Below, piece by piece: positions 36,042 to 43,761 of a stretch of 64,000 nt of DNA (position 1 is the stretch's first letter; each line of letters opens with the position of its first letter). The notes under the pieces were generated by a model. That model was not told where the DNA came from. It searched no databases and saw only the letters and a program-made list of their open reading frames with translations. A program made the translations under genes and the position numbers. The DNA comes from GCA-2697345 sp002697345 (GTDB lineage: Bacteria; Pseudomonadota; Alphaproteobacteria; Rhodobacterales; Rhodobacteraceae), in contig CALSNB010000001.1 in NCBI GenBank assembly GCA_943787605.1, forward strand, positions 620,001 through 684,000, in the 5' to 3' direction.

Positions 36042-37397
36042 ATGGATTCTGTTTGTTGTGGGCCAGGTTATGCATCCCCAGCGGATGCAATGATGGCACC
36101 AAGTGAAAAACTTTTATATACAATCGCTATATATACAGGAACTGGAATTCAAAAACCTGATTATCTTTGCACTATTGATGCAGACCCAGAGAGTAGCTCC
36201 TACTCTAGTGTAATTTCCCGATTAGAAATGCCTGGTATTGGCGACGAACTGCACCATATGGGGTGGAACGCATGTTCTTCTTGTCATGGGGATGTAAACA
36301 AGGAGCGTAAATATCTAATTGTACCAGGAGTTCGATCATCAAACCTTCATATTATTGATTGCGGGACAGATCCTAGGAAACCCAGTTTATTTAAAGTTAT
36401 CGAAGGATCAGAAATAAAAGCTAAAACAAATTTATCTGCTCCACATACTATTCACTGTCTTGGTTCAGAGATAATTATCTCAATGTTGGGTGATGCAGTT
36501 GGCAATGCACCTGGAGGCTATTTGCACGTTAGTGAAAGTTTCGAAATCGTTGGACGATGGGAAAACTCTATGGGTGACATTAAGTTTAGTTATGACTTTT
36601 GGTATCAGCCAAGACATAATATAATGGTTAGTTCTGAGTGGGCGGCTCCAAATACATTTATGCCAGGATTTGACTTAGAAGAAGTGGGGCATCTTAAATA
36701 CGGACGTGAACTTCATTTTTGGGATTTAGAAAAGAAAGTACCTATACAATCTATGTATTTAGGTGAGGATGGATTAGTTCCACTTGAAGTTCGCTTTCAT
36801 CACAACCCAGACAGCACACACGGATTTGTTGGAGCTGCTCTAAGTGCAAATATCATTCATTGGTGGAAAGATTTAGCCGGAGAGTGGCAATGGGAAAAAA
36901 TTATTGATGTTGAGAATGAACCACACCCCGAATGGCCTATCCCTGTGCCTGGAGTAATCTCGGTTATCCTTCTTTCAATGGACGACAAGTACCTTTATTT
37001 TTGTAACTGGCTTCATGGGGACATCCGACAGTATGATATTAGTGACCCCCATAATGCCAGGTTAACTGGTCAAGTTTGGATGGGGGGGCTTCTGAACAAA
37101 GCACCAGAAGTAAATGGAGTAAAAGTCACTGGTGGACCACAAATGATCCAACTTTCTTTAGATGGAAAGAGACTCTTTGTAACAACATCACTTTTTAGCA
37201 CCTGGGACAACCAATTCTATCCTGAAATTCGTACTAATGGAGGTTGTATGCTTATGGTGAACTGCGACACAGAAAATGGTGGTATGGAGATTGATCCAAA
37301 TTTTATTGTTGATTTTGGAAAGGAACCAAATGGGCCCAGCAGATGTCACGAAACTCGATACCCAGGTGGAGATTGCACAAGTGATATCTGGTTATGA
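36042..37397 (+). CDS. mtoX: Methanethiol oxidase / selenium-binding protein (SELENBP1 family)
   Basis: A 451-residue SBP56-family protein. It matches human SELENBP1 from end to end as I recall it: CGPGYASPADAM at the start, ELHHMGWNACSSCHGD with the family cysteines, YDFWYQPRHN and SSEWAAPN, NWLHGDIRQYDISDP, TGGPQMIQLSLDGKR, and the ending RYPGGDCTSDIWL. The family oxidises methanethiol to formaldehyde, H2S and H2O2 using copper. No signal peptide is present, unlike the bacterial periplasmic forms I know, so it would be cytosolic unless exported otherwise. It overlaps the ferredoxin gene (ATGA). Confidence 0.88.
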   Translation: MDSVCCGPGYASPADAMMAPSEKLLYTIAIYTGTGIQKPDYLCTIDADPESSSYSSVISRLEMPGIGDELHHMGWNACSSCHGDVNKERKYLIVPGVRSSNLHIIDCGTDPRKPSLFKVIEGSEIKAKTNLSAPHTIHCLGSEIIISMLGDAVGNAPGGYLHVSESFEIVGRWENSMGDIKFSYDFWYQPRHNIMVSSEWAAPNTFMPGFDLEEVGHLKYGRELHFWDLEKKVPIQSMYLGEDGLVPLEVRFHHNPDSTHGFVGAALSANIIHWWKDLAGEWQWEKIIDVENEPHPEWPIPVPGVISVILLSMDDKYLYFCNWLHGDIRQYDISDPHNARLTGQVWMGGLLNKAPEVNGVKVTGGPQMIQLSLDGKRLFVTTSLFSTWDNQFYPEIRTNGGCMLMVNCDTENGGMEIDPNFIVDFGKEPNGPSRCHETRYPGGDCTSDIWL

Positions 37398-37762
37398 TGC
37401 ATAAAATTACTATTAAAAATAGAGATAATATCACGTATGAAGTCGATCACAGAAAGCCTTTGCTCGATAGCTTAAAGGCCAAGGGTGTTGATCTACCTTA
37501 TGGCTGTAAGTACGGTGGATGTATAACTTGCGCCGCGAAACTAATAAATGGGCGAGTTAATCAAACTGCCCAAGTAGCTTTAAATAATCGTCAACTTAAT
37601 AATGGCTATGTAATTCTGTGCGTCGCTAGACCAGTAACTGATTGTACTTTTGAAATTGGGGTTGAAAGTCATGATCTTTTATATCGCAACCCATTTACTG
37701 ACCCTCTTGAAGACCATGAATTGAAAGCTGATATTGCAACACCATTGGAAAATAGGAAATGA
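37394..37762 (+). CDS. [2Fe-2S] plant-type ferredoxin
   Basis: A 122-residue ferredoxin. Cluster ligands are C38, C43, C46 in YGCKYGGCITCAAKL and C76 in VILCVARP, the CX4CX2C..C spacing of plant-type domains. A tail of about 35 residues after the domain is unusual for a simple electron carrier and could contact a partner. The start overlaps the mtoX stop and its own stop overlaps the next start, so the three genes are translationally coupled. An electron carrier next to a methanethiol oxidase is not a combination I recognise. Confidence 0.88.
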   Translation: MMHKITIKNRDNITYEVDHRKPLLDSLKAKGVDLPYGCKYGGCITCAAKLINGRVNQTAQVALNNRQLNNGYVILCVARPVTDCTFEIGVESHDLLYRNPFTDPLEDHELKADIATPLENRK

Positions 37763-38217
37763 CACATATGGATCATGACCAACCCTACTCAAACGAATAC
37801 CTTCAAGAAATTTTGAAATCTACAAAAACCATTGCGATGGTTGGAGCTAGTCCAGATAAAACAAAGTTCAGTTACGGCGTATTGAGGGTGTTACATGAAA
37901 CTGGGTATGATATGATCCCTGTGAATCCAAAGCCTGGATTAAAAGAGATTAGAGGAATTCCAGTTTTTCCTAACTTAGAATCTATTGATCGTAAAGTTGA
38001 TATGGTTGAGGTTTTTCGGCGACCTGAAGATTTATTAGACATTGCAAAACAAGCCATTGATATCGGAGCAAAAGTTCTTTGGGGACAAATAGGTGTTATA
38101 AACTACGAAGCAGCTAAGATTGCTGAAGAAGCGGGTTTAAAGGTTGTAATGAACAGATGTCCAAAAATTGAATTGTTCAGACCATTTTGGAAGCCAAAGC
38201 TACATTTAAAAATTTGA
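37759..38217 (+). CDS. CoA-binding domain protein (YccU-like)
   Basis: A 152-residue single-domain Rossmann protein. The nucleotide loop is AMVGASPDKTKFSYGVLRVL, followed by MIPVNPKP, VDMVEVFRRPEDLLDIA and WGQIGVINYEAAKIAEEAGLKVVMNRCPKIE. This is the stand-alone CoA-binding family related to the first domain of succinyl-CoA synthetase alpha; its job is not established. It is third in the mtoX-ferredoxin operon. It ends only 2 bases from the stop of the convergent hpaH, leaving no room for a separate terminator. Confidence 0.85.
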   Translation: MTHMDHDQPYSNEYLQEILKSTKTIAMVGASPDKTKFSYGVLRVLHETGYDMIPVNPKPGLKEIRGIPVFPNLESIDRKVDMVEVFRRPEDLLDIAKQAIDIGAKVLWGQIGVINYEAAKIAEEAGLKVVMNRCPKIELFRPFWKPKLHLKI

Positions 38218-38219
38218 AT

Positions 38220-39023
38220 TTAGTTTTCAAACTCGACAGATACGTTGCCAAAATCACCAAAGTCAGCACATATATGAGATCCAGGGTGCGCCTCTATCGC
38301 CCGTATAAAAGACCCAGATAAAATTATTTGTCCTGGTTCGATTTTTTGATCATACTGTGCCATCCTTTTTGCCAACCAAACAATTCCCAAAATAGGATCA
38401 CCCAAGACACCGGCTCCAAGACCTGTCTCCTCTACTTCGTTATTTCTAGAAACAATAGCGCCAACTCTTCGCAAATCGAAACTATCCACTGAATGACGCT
38501 CTGAAGCAAGTATGACACCCGCATTTGCTGCATTATCAGAAATGGTATCCACGATGACACGAGATTGGCCAGTGTCAGGGTCAACTCTTAATACTCTAGT
38601 ATCAAGAATTTCTAGCGATGCTGTAACGTAATCCGTTGCATTTTTAACATCGTCCACAGTGATATCACCACTAAGGCTACTTTTCATAACAAACGCTATT
38701 TCAGCCTCAATTCGAGGTTGGATGAACCTCCCAGCAGGAATAATACCTTTATTAGCAAACTTCATATCATCTAATAGTACACCACTATCTGGAGTATCTA
38801 TATTTAATGCATATTGCATTGCCTTTGAGGTTAACCCAATTTTCCAACCAATAATTTTTTGTCCCGTCAAAATCTTTTTACGCACCCACATCTTTTGAAC
38901 TTTATAGGCGTCATCCATCGTCATCTCAGGGAACTTACGAGATAGTAAGCCGGTTTGAACTTGAGTTTTCTCAGCTTTATCTAGAGCATCTACTGCCGAC
39001 GATATTTCTTCGTCAATCATCAT
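38220..39023 (-). CDS. hpaH: 2-oxo-hept-4-ene-1,7-dioate hydratase (HpaH-like)
   Basis: A 267-residue member of the 2-keto-4-pentenoate hydratase family. Segments are GWKIGLTSKAMQ, GVLLDDM, RIEAEIAFVM with the metal-binding acidic residues, ASLEILDTR and the late LSGSFIRAIEAHPG. In the homoprotocatechuate route it adds water to the 2-oxo-heptenedioate. It is the last gene of the minus-strand hpaFEDGH operon and overlaps the FAH-family gene by 4 bases, so this pathway role is favoured over MhpD/DmpE homologues. No HpaI aldolase gene follows. Confidence 0.82.
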   Translation of the reverse strand: MMIDEEISSAVDALDKAEKTQVQTGLLSRKFPEMTMDDAYKVQKMWVRKKILTGQKIIGWKIGLTSKAMQYALNIDTPDSGVLLDDMKFANKGIIPAGRFIQPRIEAEIAFVMKSSLSGDITVDDVKNATDYVTASLEILDTRVLRVDPDTGQSRVIVDTISDNAANAGVILASERHSVDSFDLRRVGAIVSRNNEVEETGLGAGVLGDPILGIVWLAKRMAQYDQKIEPGQIILSGSFIRAIEAHPGSHICADFGDFGNVSVEFEN

Positions 39024-39904
39024 TTAATGACCTCATCCTCTACGGTGTTTGACAAAACTCCAATTCCCTCTGCTTCAACTTCTACAATATCACCAGGCTT
39101 CAACCATATTGGAGGATCAAACCTTGCTCCTGCCCCTGTTGGCGTACCACAAACAATCACATCCCCAGGAACTAATGCTGTAAAAGTTGAAATATACGAA
39201 ATAATTTTTCTAAAAGAAAAGATCATCCTATTTGTTCTATCTTTTTGCCTGACCTCTCCGTTAACCCTCGTTTCCAAAGAAATGTTGTCTATCTGACTAG
39301 AATCATAAAAAGGTATTAACCATGGCCCAATAGACCCTGATTTTTCAAAATTCTTTCCCTGCGTCACATTAAACTTTGCATGTCTAACCCAGTCTCTTAG
39401 CGTACCCTCATTACATAAAGTTAATGCAGCTATATGATCATAAGCTGTCGCCTCTGATATTCTTCGTCCACCTTTTCCGATAACTATAGTAACCTCACCT
39501 TCATAGTCTAACTTAAAACTTTCTGGTGGGCGTATCAGAGGTTGGTTATGGCCCGTAAAAGAACCTGGAAACCTAATAAATAGTGATGGATTTAACGGGG
39601 CAACGCTACCATCCTTGTACTCTGCATTTCGATCTGGATAATTCACTCCCACACATATAATTTTTTCAGGAAAAGGGACAGGAATATCAAGAGTAAATTC
39701 ATCATTTTTAAAACTCACAGCACACCCTTCAGCAGATGTTACTAACTCTTTTAATTGATCAGCCTCAATAACCTCTCTTAAAGTAGCAAAATTGGGGAAC
39801 TTATTACTAAGGTCTATTACTCCCTCATCCGTCAAGACCCCAAAGCTCTGAACTTCATTTGATTTAAAAGTTACTATTCGACAATTTAAATAATTCTGTT
39901 TCAT
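39020..39904 (-). CDS. Fumarylacetoacetate hydrolase family protein (HpaG-type decarboxylase/isomerase)
   Basis: A 294-residue FAH-fold protein. The metal-binding triad is in LDYEGEVTIVIG, the substrate segment is ICVGVNYPDRNAEY, and the end LVPGDVIVCGTPTGAGA is typical. By context it should act on 5-oxo-pent-3-ene-1,2,5-tricarboxylate (decarboxylation, then isomerisation). E. coli HpaG is a tandem-domain protein of about 430 residues, whereas this has one FAH domain plus an N-terminal cap, so it may be a homodimer doing both jobs or a different FAH activity. It overlaps hpaD and hpaH by 4 bases each. Confidence 0.82.
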   Translation of the reverse strand: MKQNYLNCRIVTFKSNEVQSFGVLTDEGVIDLSNKFPNFATLREVIEADQLKELVTSAEGCAVSFKNDEFTLDIPVPFPEKIICVGVNYPDRNAEYKDGSVAPLNPSLFIRFPGSFTGHNQPLIRPPESFKLDYEGEVTIVIGKGGRRISEATAYDHIAALTLCNEGTLRDWVRHAKFNVTQGKNFEKSGSIGPWLIPFYDSSQIDNISLETRVNGEVRQKDRTNRMIFSFRKIISYISTFTALVPGDVIVCGTPTGAGARFDPPIWLKPGDIVEVEAEGIGVLSNTVEDEVIK

Positions 39905-40881
39905 GGCGCTATAATCGGTGAAGCCGCTAAAATCGATTTTTTTGGTTCTATATTCATAAAGTTACTACCCTTTTCAAACCAGCTCTTAGGGGCTGGAGCT
40001 CCCCATAATGTTTGCCTTTGTGGGTCCTTGAGGTCCCATTTAATTGGCTCATGATCTGGGTCAATAGTTTGATAGTCAGAGCAATAAATTTCAACTCTGT
40101 GACCGTCAGGATCCAAAACATATAAGAAAAAAGCATTTGAGATGCCATGGCGCCCTGGCCCTCTTTCGATATTATTTACATACCCTGAGCTTGCCATCAA
40201 ATCACATAAATCGATTATATTTAATGGGGTCGGAACCCAAAAAGCAGTGTGATGTAGTCTGGGACCTAACCCATTTGTAAAAGCCATATCATGAACACCC
40301 CCTTTTCGGTGCATCCATGCTGCCCAAATTTTCTTACTTTCATCATCTTCAGTATATTCAGTTGTCCTGAACCCCATATCATTCCAAAAAGAGACAGAAG
40401 CATCAACGTCAGAGCTAAAACAATTAAAATGGTCGATACGAAGTGGTTTTACACCCTTATAAAGATTATATTTTTGGTGGATTGAGGGAAGTCTATCCAT
40501 TGCATAGTAGAACTCTAAAGGTATTCCATGAACATCTCTTGTACGTAGAGTTCTTTTTTGAAATGATCTTTCCACCCATTCTGTTGGTAAAGATCTGTCT
40601 TTGAACCATTTCTCTGCCTTATCAAGATCCGAATCTGAAAAAACTTTAAATGCTAACATGCTAACTTTAGGGGTACTCTCTTGTTTTAATATAATCGAGT
40701 GATGCCCCCTCTCTTCCATTGCCCTTAAGAACACTTGATTACTATCTTGGTGAGTGACTTGAAGTCCAAGAATTTCTGAGTAAAAAAAAGTACTGGATCT
40801 TAAGTCGGTAACACCCAATTCAATATGACTAAGACGAACAATATTAAACTCAGGATACAAATTTGGTGCTGGTACTGGCAT
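39901..40881 (-). CDS. hpaD: 3,4-dihydroxyphenylacetate 2,3-dioxygenase (extradiol, VOC fold)
   Basis: A 326-residue type I extradiol dioxygenase with two VOC modules. The N-module begins VRLSHIELGVTDLRSSTFFY; the catalytic module carries RIDHFNCFSSDVDASVSFW (first metal histidine), RLHHTAFWV (second) and HRVEIYCSDYQ (glutamate), with the extradiol pattern GRHGISNAFFLYVLDPDGHR. It opens the ring of homoprotocatechuate next to the hydroxyls. The C-terminal tail after 290 covers the active site in relatives. The flanking hpaE and FAH-type genes make the substrate assignment firm. Confidence 0.88.
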   Translation of the reverse strand: MPVPAPNLYPEFNIVRLSHIELGVTDLRSSTFFYSEILGLQVTHQDSNQVFLRAMEERGHHSIILKQESTPKVSMLAFKVFSDSDLDKAEKWFKDRSLPTEWVERSFQKRTLRTRDVHGIPLEFYYAMDRLPSIHQKYNLYKGVKPLRIDHFNCFSSDVDASVSFWNDMGFRTTEYTEDDESKKIWAAWMHRKGGVHDMAFTNGLGPRLHHTAFWVPTPLNIIDLCDLMASSGYVNNIERGPGRHGISNAFFLYVLDPDGHRVEIYCSDYQTIDPDHEPIKWDLKDPQRQTLWGAPAPKSWFEKGSNFMNIEPKKSILAASPIIAP

Positions 40882-40891
40882 TTACTCTCTC

Positions 40892-42427
40892 CTAACTACC
40901 CAATTTTGGGACTGAATGTTCTGTAGTAGCAAATGCCACATTTTTTGTTTCCATATAAAAATCAAACGACCAATCACCACCATCACGTCCAATGCCTGAC
41001 GACTTAACTCCTCCAAATGGTGCAGGTAAATGCCTAACATTTTCAGAGTTCACCCAAATCATCCCTGCTTCTAAACCATCTGAAAATCGAAACGCTCGAG
41101 TAATATCCGAAGTCCATAAGTAACCACTTAAGCCATACTTAGTATCATTCGCCAATGTCATTGCCTCAACTTCATTCTTGAATGGAATTGCTGTTAATAC
41201 AGGTCCAAAAATTTCCTCCTGAGATATTCGCATATTATTTGTTGCTTTGGTAAATAGAGTGGGCGCTATGTAACATCCTCCGCCTGGACCATCAACTTTA
41301 GTCCCACCAATAGAAATTTCAGCACCTTCACTTCTACCTAATTTAATATATTTTAAAATTTTCTGTTCATGGACTGGATGAATGACAGGACCAATCACTG
41401 TTTCTGGGTCAAGTGGGTGTCCTATTTTTATATTTTTAGATTTTTCAATAACTAATTTGGTAAACCGATCATATATTGATTCTTCAACTAATAGTCTGGA
41501 AGAGGATGTACACCGCTCACCATTCAGTGAGTAAATCATGAAAACCGCTGCATCAGCCGCTCTTTCCAGATCAGCATCAGCAAAAACAACTATTGGGTTT
41601 TTTCCACCTAACTCAAAATGTACCCTCTTTAACGTAGCAGCTCCTTGCTCCATAATCCTTGAACCAGTTGAACCTTCACCCACGAAGCCAATTGCTTTAA
41701 TATCTGGATGCTCGGTCAAAGCCTTACCTGCCTCTTCCCCAAGACCATTTATTAGGTTCCACACCCCTTTTGGAAGCCCAGCTTTCTCTGCAATCTCAAC
41801 TAAAAGACTAGCTGTCAAAGGAGATAATTCGGCAGGTTTGTGAACAATTGTGCACCCAGCAGCAAGAGCAGGAGCAATCTTCCAGGTAGACAGCATAAAC
41901 GGTGTATTCCATGGAGTAATAATTCCAACAGGGCCAATAGGATAGCGAGACGAAATATTGACCTGACCTGGACCTCGCATTGATTTCCCATCTCTTGCCT
42001 CAACGGCTTGGTCCGCAAAGTATCTAAAGTTTTCCGCACCCCTTAACGCTGCTTTCGCCATAAATCTTATTGATTGCCCTGTATCAATTGACTCAATAAA
42101 AGCAATTTCCTCAGCTCTTTTTACAATTTCATCTGCAATATTATGAAGTAATTTTTTTCTTTTTGCTCCATCCATTTTTGCCCACTCACTGAATGCAGCT
42201 TTGGCAGCACGAGTAGCGTTGTCTACATCTTTAAACCCACTCCGAGATACTTGCGCGAGAGGTTTTAAGTCTATTGGTGAAATGATTTCAAATGTTGAGC
42301 CATCAATGCTTGCTACGGGCTCACCATTAATATGATTAAAAACTCCATTTTTTCTAAATTTTTCTAAGTATGAGTTAGCTTTTTTTATATTTTCATCAAG
42401 AATTTGATTACTTTTTATATTGATCAC
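40892..42427 (-). CDS. hpaE: 5-carboxymethyl-2-hydroxymuconate semialdehyde dehydrogenase
   Basis: A 511-residue ALDH with PVGIITPWNTPFMLSTWKIAPALAAGCT, base glutamate in HFELGGKNP, nucleophile cysteine in NGERCTSSSRLLVE, and APFGGVKSSGIGRDGG. The NGERCT motif is the one I associate with HpaE/hydroxymuconic semialdehyde dehydrogenases. It oxidises the HpaD product with NAD. A 30-residue N-terminal helix-rich extension precedes the domain. It lies between hpaD (10-base gap) and hpaF (5-base gap). Confidence 0.9.
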   Translation of the reverse strand: MINIKSNQILDENIKKANSYLEKFRKNGVFNHINGEPVASIDGSTFEIISPIDLKPLAQVSRSGFKDVDNATRAAKAAFSEWAKMDGAKRKKLLHNIADEIVKRAEEIAFIESIDTGQSIRFMAKAALRGAENFRYFADQAVEARDGKSMRGPGQVNISSRYPIGPVGIITPWNTPFMLSTWKIAPALAAGCTIVHKPAELSPLTASLLVEIAEKAGLPKGVWNLINGLGEEAGKALTEHPDIKAIGFVGEGSTGSRIMEQGAATLKRVHFELGGKNPIVVFADADLERAADAAVFMIYSLNGERCTSSSRLLVEESIYDRFTKLVIEKSKNIKIGHPLDPETVIGPVIHPVHEQKILKYIKLGRSEGAEISIGGTKVDGPGGGCYIAPTLFTKATNNMRISQEEIFGPVLTAIPFKNEVEAMTLANDTKYGLSGYLWTSDITRAFRFSDGLEAGMIWVNSENVRHLPAPFGGVKSSGIGRDGGDWSFDFYMETKNVAFATTEHSVPKLGS

Positions 42428-42432
42428 TGTAT

Positions 42433-42822
42433 CTAACCTTTCGCGTTTAAACGAGTGTGAATTGAATTGGTCTTCCAGCTAAAAGCTGAATTTATTTCAA
42501 TAACCTCCAAAGAAAGGGCAAAATATTGGCTTTCTAGCAATTCATTAAAAATTTCCTTAGCTCCTGATATTAGTTCTTCTCCAGCTCGTATTCGTTCCTC
42601 TTCTGCTCGTCCTTCTCCCATTCGCAGTACCAGATCACAGAACAGGTTCCTATTATGTTTGTCTGCGATCGAAAAGTCGTCAGCTCTAAAAGCTCTAACT
42701 CTAATACCACCGACAGGAAAAATTTTTGTCTTTACCATAACATCAGACAATTTTTTACAAACTGAGTTTAAATCTACTTTCTTTTCTAAACCTGCTGAAT
42801 ATTCAATTCTCAAATGTGCCAA
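42433..42822 (-). CDS. hpaF: 5-carboxymethyl-2-hydroxymuconate isomerase, Ala in place of catalytic Pro-1
   Basis: A 129-residue CHMI of the tautomerase superfamily. It aligns with E. coli HpaF through the HLRIEYSAGLE start, FPVGGIRVRAFRADDF with its conserved arginines, DLVLRMGEGRAEEERIRAGEELI and LSLEVIEI. The start is a TTG: GAGG lies 5 bases upstream and the only nearby ATG is followed at once by a stop. Translation therefore begins Met-Ala-His, whereas the family uses an N-terminal proline as catalytic base. Either this enzyme works differently or the activity is lost. It is the first gene of the operon. Confidence 0.82.
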   Translation of the reverse strand: MAHLRIEYSAGLEKKVDLNSVCKKLSDVMVKTKIFPVGGIRVRAFRADDFSIADKHNRNLFCDLVLRMGEGRAEEERIRAGEELISGAKEIFNELLESQYFALSLEVIEINSAFSWKTNSIHTRLNAKG

Positions 42823-42827
42823 AATAA

Positions 42828-42831
42828 CCTC
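42828..42831 (-). promoter_or_regulatory. Ribosome binding site fixing the TTG start of hpaF
   Basis: GAGG on the minus strand, 5 bases before the TTG at 42822. It supports that start and so the unusual second residue, Ala. Confidence 0.5.
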
Positions 42832-43110
42832 GTTACATTTTATTTAACTGCTTAAATTTCAATTCATAATTTTACTAAACAGTTATAGAGTTACTAAAAT
42901 TTCTAAATAAACTGAATAATCCTACCTTAGAGTAATAGTTATAATCAAAGTAAAGAAAGCGGCAAGCCAAAATAGGGATTAACTTTATTTAAATTAATTT
43001 AAGTAAGTAATATTTATCAATGCATAATTGTAGAAATAAAACTACTTGTTGAACATTCAAAATAAACGTACCAATTGCGAGTTCTCAATAAGGTTTGGAG
43101 TCACTCTGCG

Positions 43111-43761
43111 ATGATTAAGCTTGATATCTTGTCCGATCCAATATGCCCTTGGTGCTATATTGGAAAAAATAACTTAGACAGAGTTTTGGCCAAAGAACCA
43201 ATTAACCCTTTCACAATAGAATGGCACCCCTTTCAACTAAATCCAGAAATGCCATTAGCAGGAATGAACCGGCAGGACTATCTTGAACAGAAGTTTGGTG
43301 GAAAACAAAATGCGTATAGGGTTTACTCTCGAATTTCATCAACAGCAGTTAAGGCTGGATTAAACCTTGAGCTGCAGTTAATTAAAAAAACTCCAAATAC
43401 GCTAAATGCACACAGATTAATTCATTGGGCCGGTATAGAGGGATTGCAAAACTCAGTAGTATCAGCCCTGTTTGAATCTTATTTTGTTAAGGGTGAAGAT
43501 ATAGGAGATTTATCAACACTAGTTAAGATAGGGGCATCTGTTGGATTAGATAAGGATCTAATTTCAAAATTACTTAAAGAAGACACCGAATTAATAGAAA
43601 TAAAACAAAGGGACGCAAACTCAAGAGAAAGAGGCGTAACAGGGGTTCCTACATTTATTATTGCAAACACGCATGTTTTACCAGGTGCTCAAACAGAAGA
43701 ACTATGGTCCTCAATACTTTTAGATATAAAACAGCTAAAACAAGATAAAAATGCAGAATAA
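43111..43761 (+). CDS. DsbA family (FrnE-like) oxidoreductase
   Basis: A 216-residue thioredoxin-fold protein with the active site CPWC (C12, C15) right at the N-terminus, IEWHPFQLNPEMP, the helical insert with NTLNAHRLIHWAG, and the cis-Pro segment GVTGVPTFIIANTHVLPGAQ. This is the cytoplasmic FrnE/DsbA-like group; no signal peptide is present. I use the ATG at 43111 rather than a TTG at 43075 because conservation begins there. It overlaps the following transporter gene by 11 bases. The thiol substrate is unknown. The 288-base gap upstream, shared with divergent hpaF, is AT-rich and shows no clear element. Confidence 0.87.
   Translation: MIKLDILSDPICPWCYIGKNNLDRVLAKEPINPFTIEWHPFQLNPEMPLAGMNRQDYLEQKFGGKQNAYRVYSRISSTAVKAGLNLELQLIKKTPNTLNAHRLIHWAGIEGLQNSVVSALFESYFVKGEDIGDLSTLVKIGASVGLDKDLISKLLKEDTELIEIKQRDANSRERGVTGVPTFIIANTHVLPGAQTEELWSSILLDIKQLKQDKNAE

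Noticed and set aside
42823..43110. Small RNA or tRNA in the 288-base gap between hpaF and the DsbA-like gene
   Set aside because: No cloverleaf, T-loop or hairpin-plus-T-run was found; the sequence is AT-rich without structure I can support.
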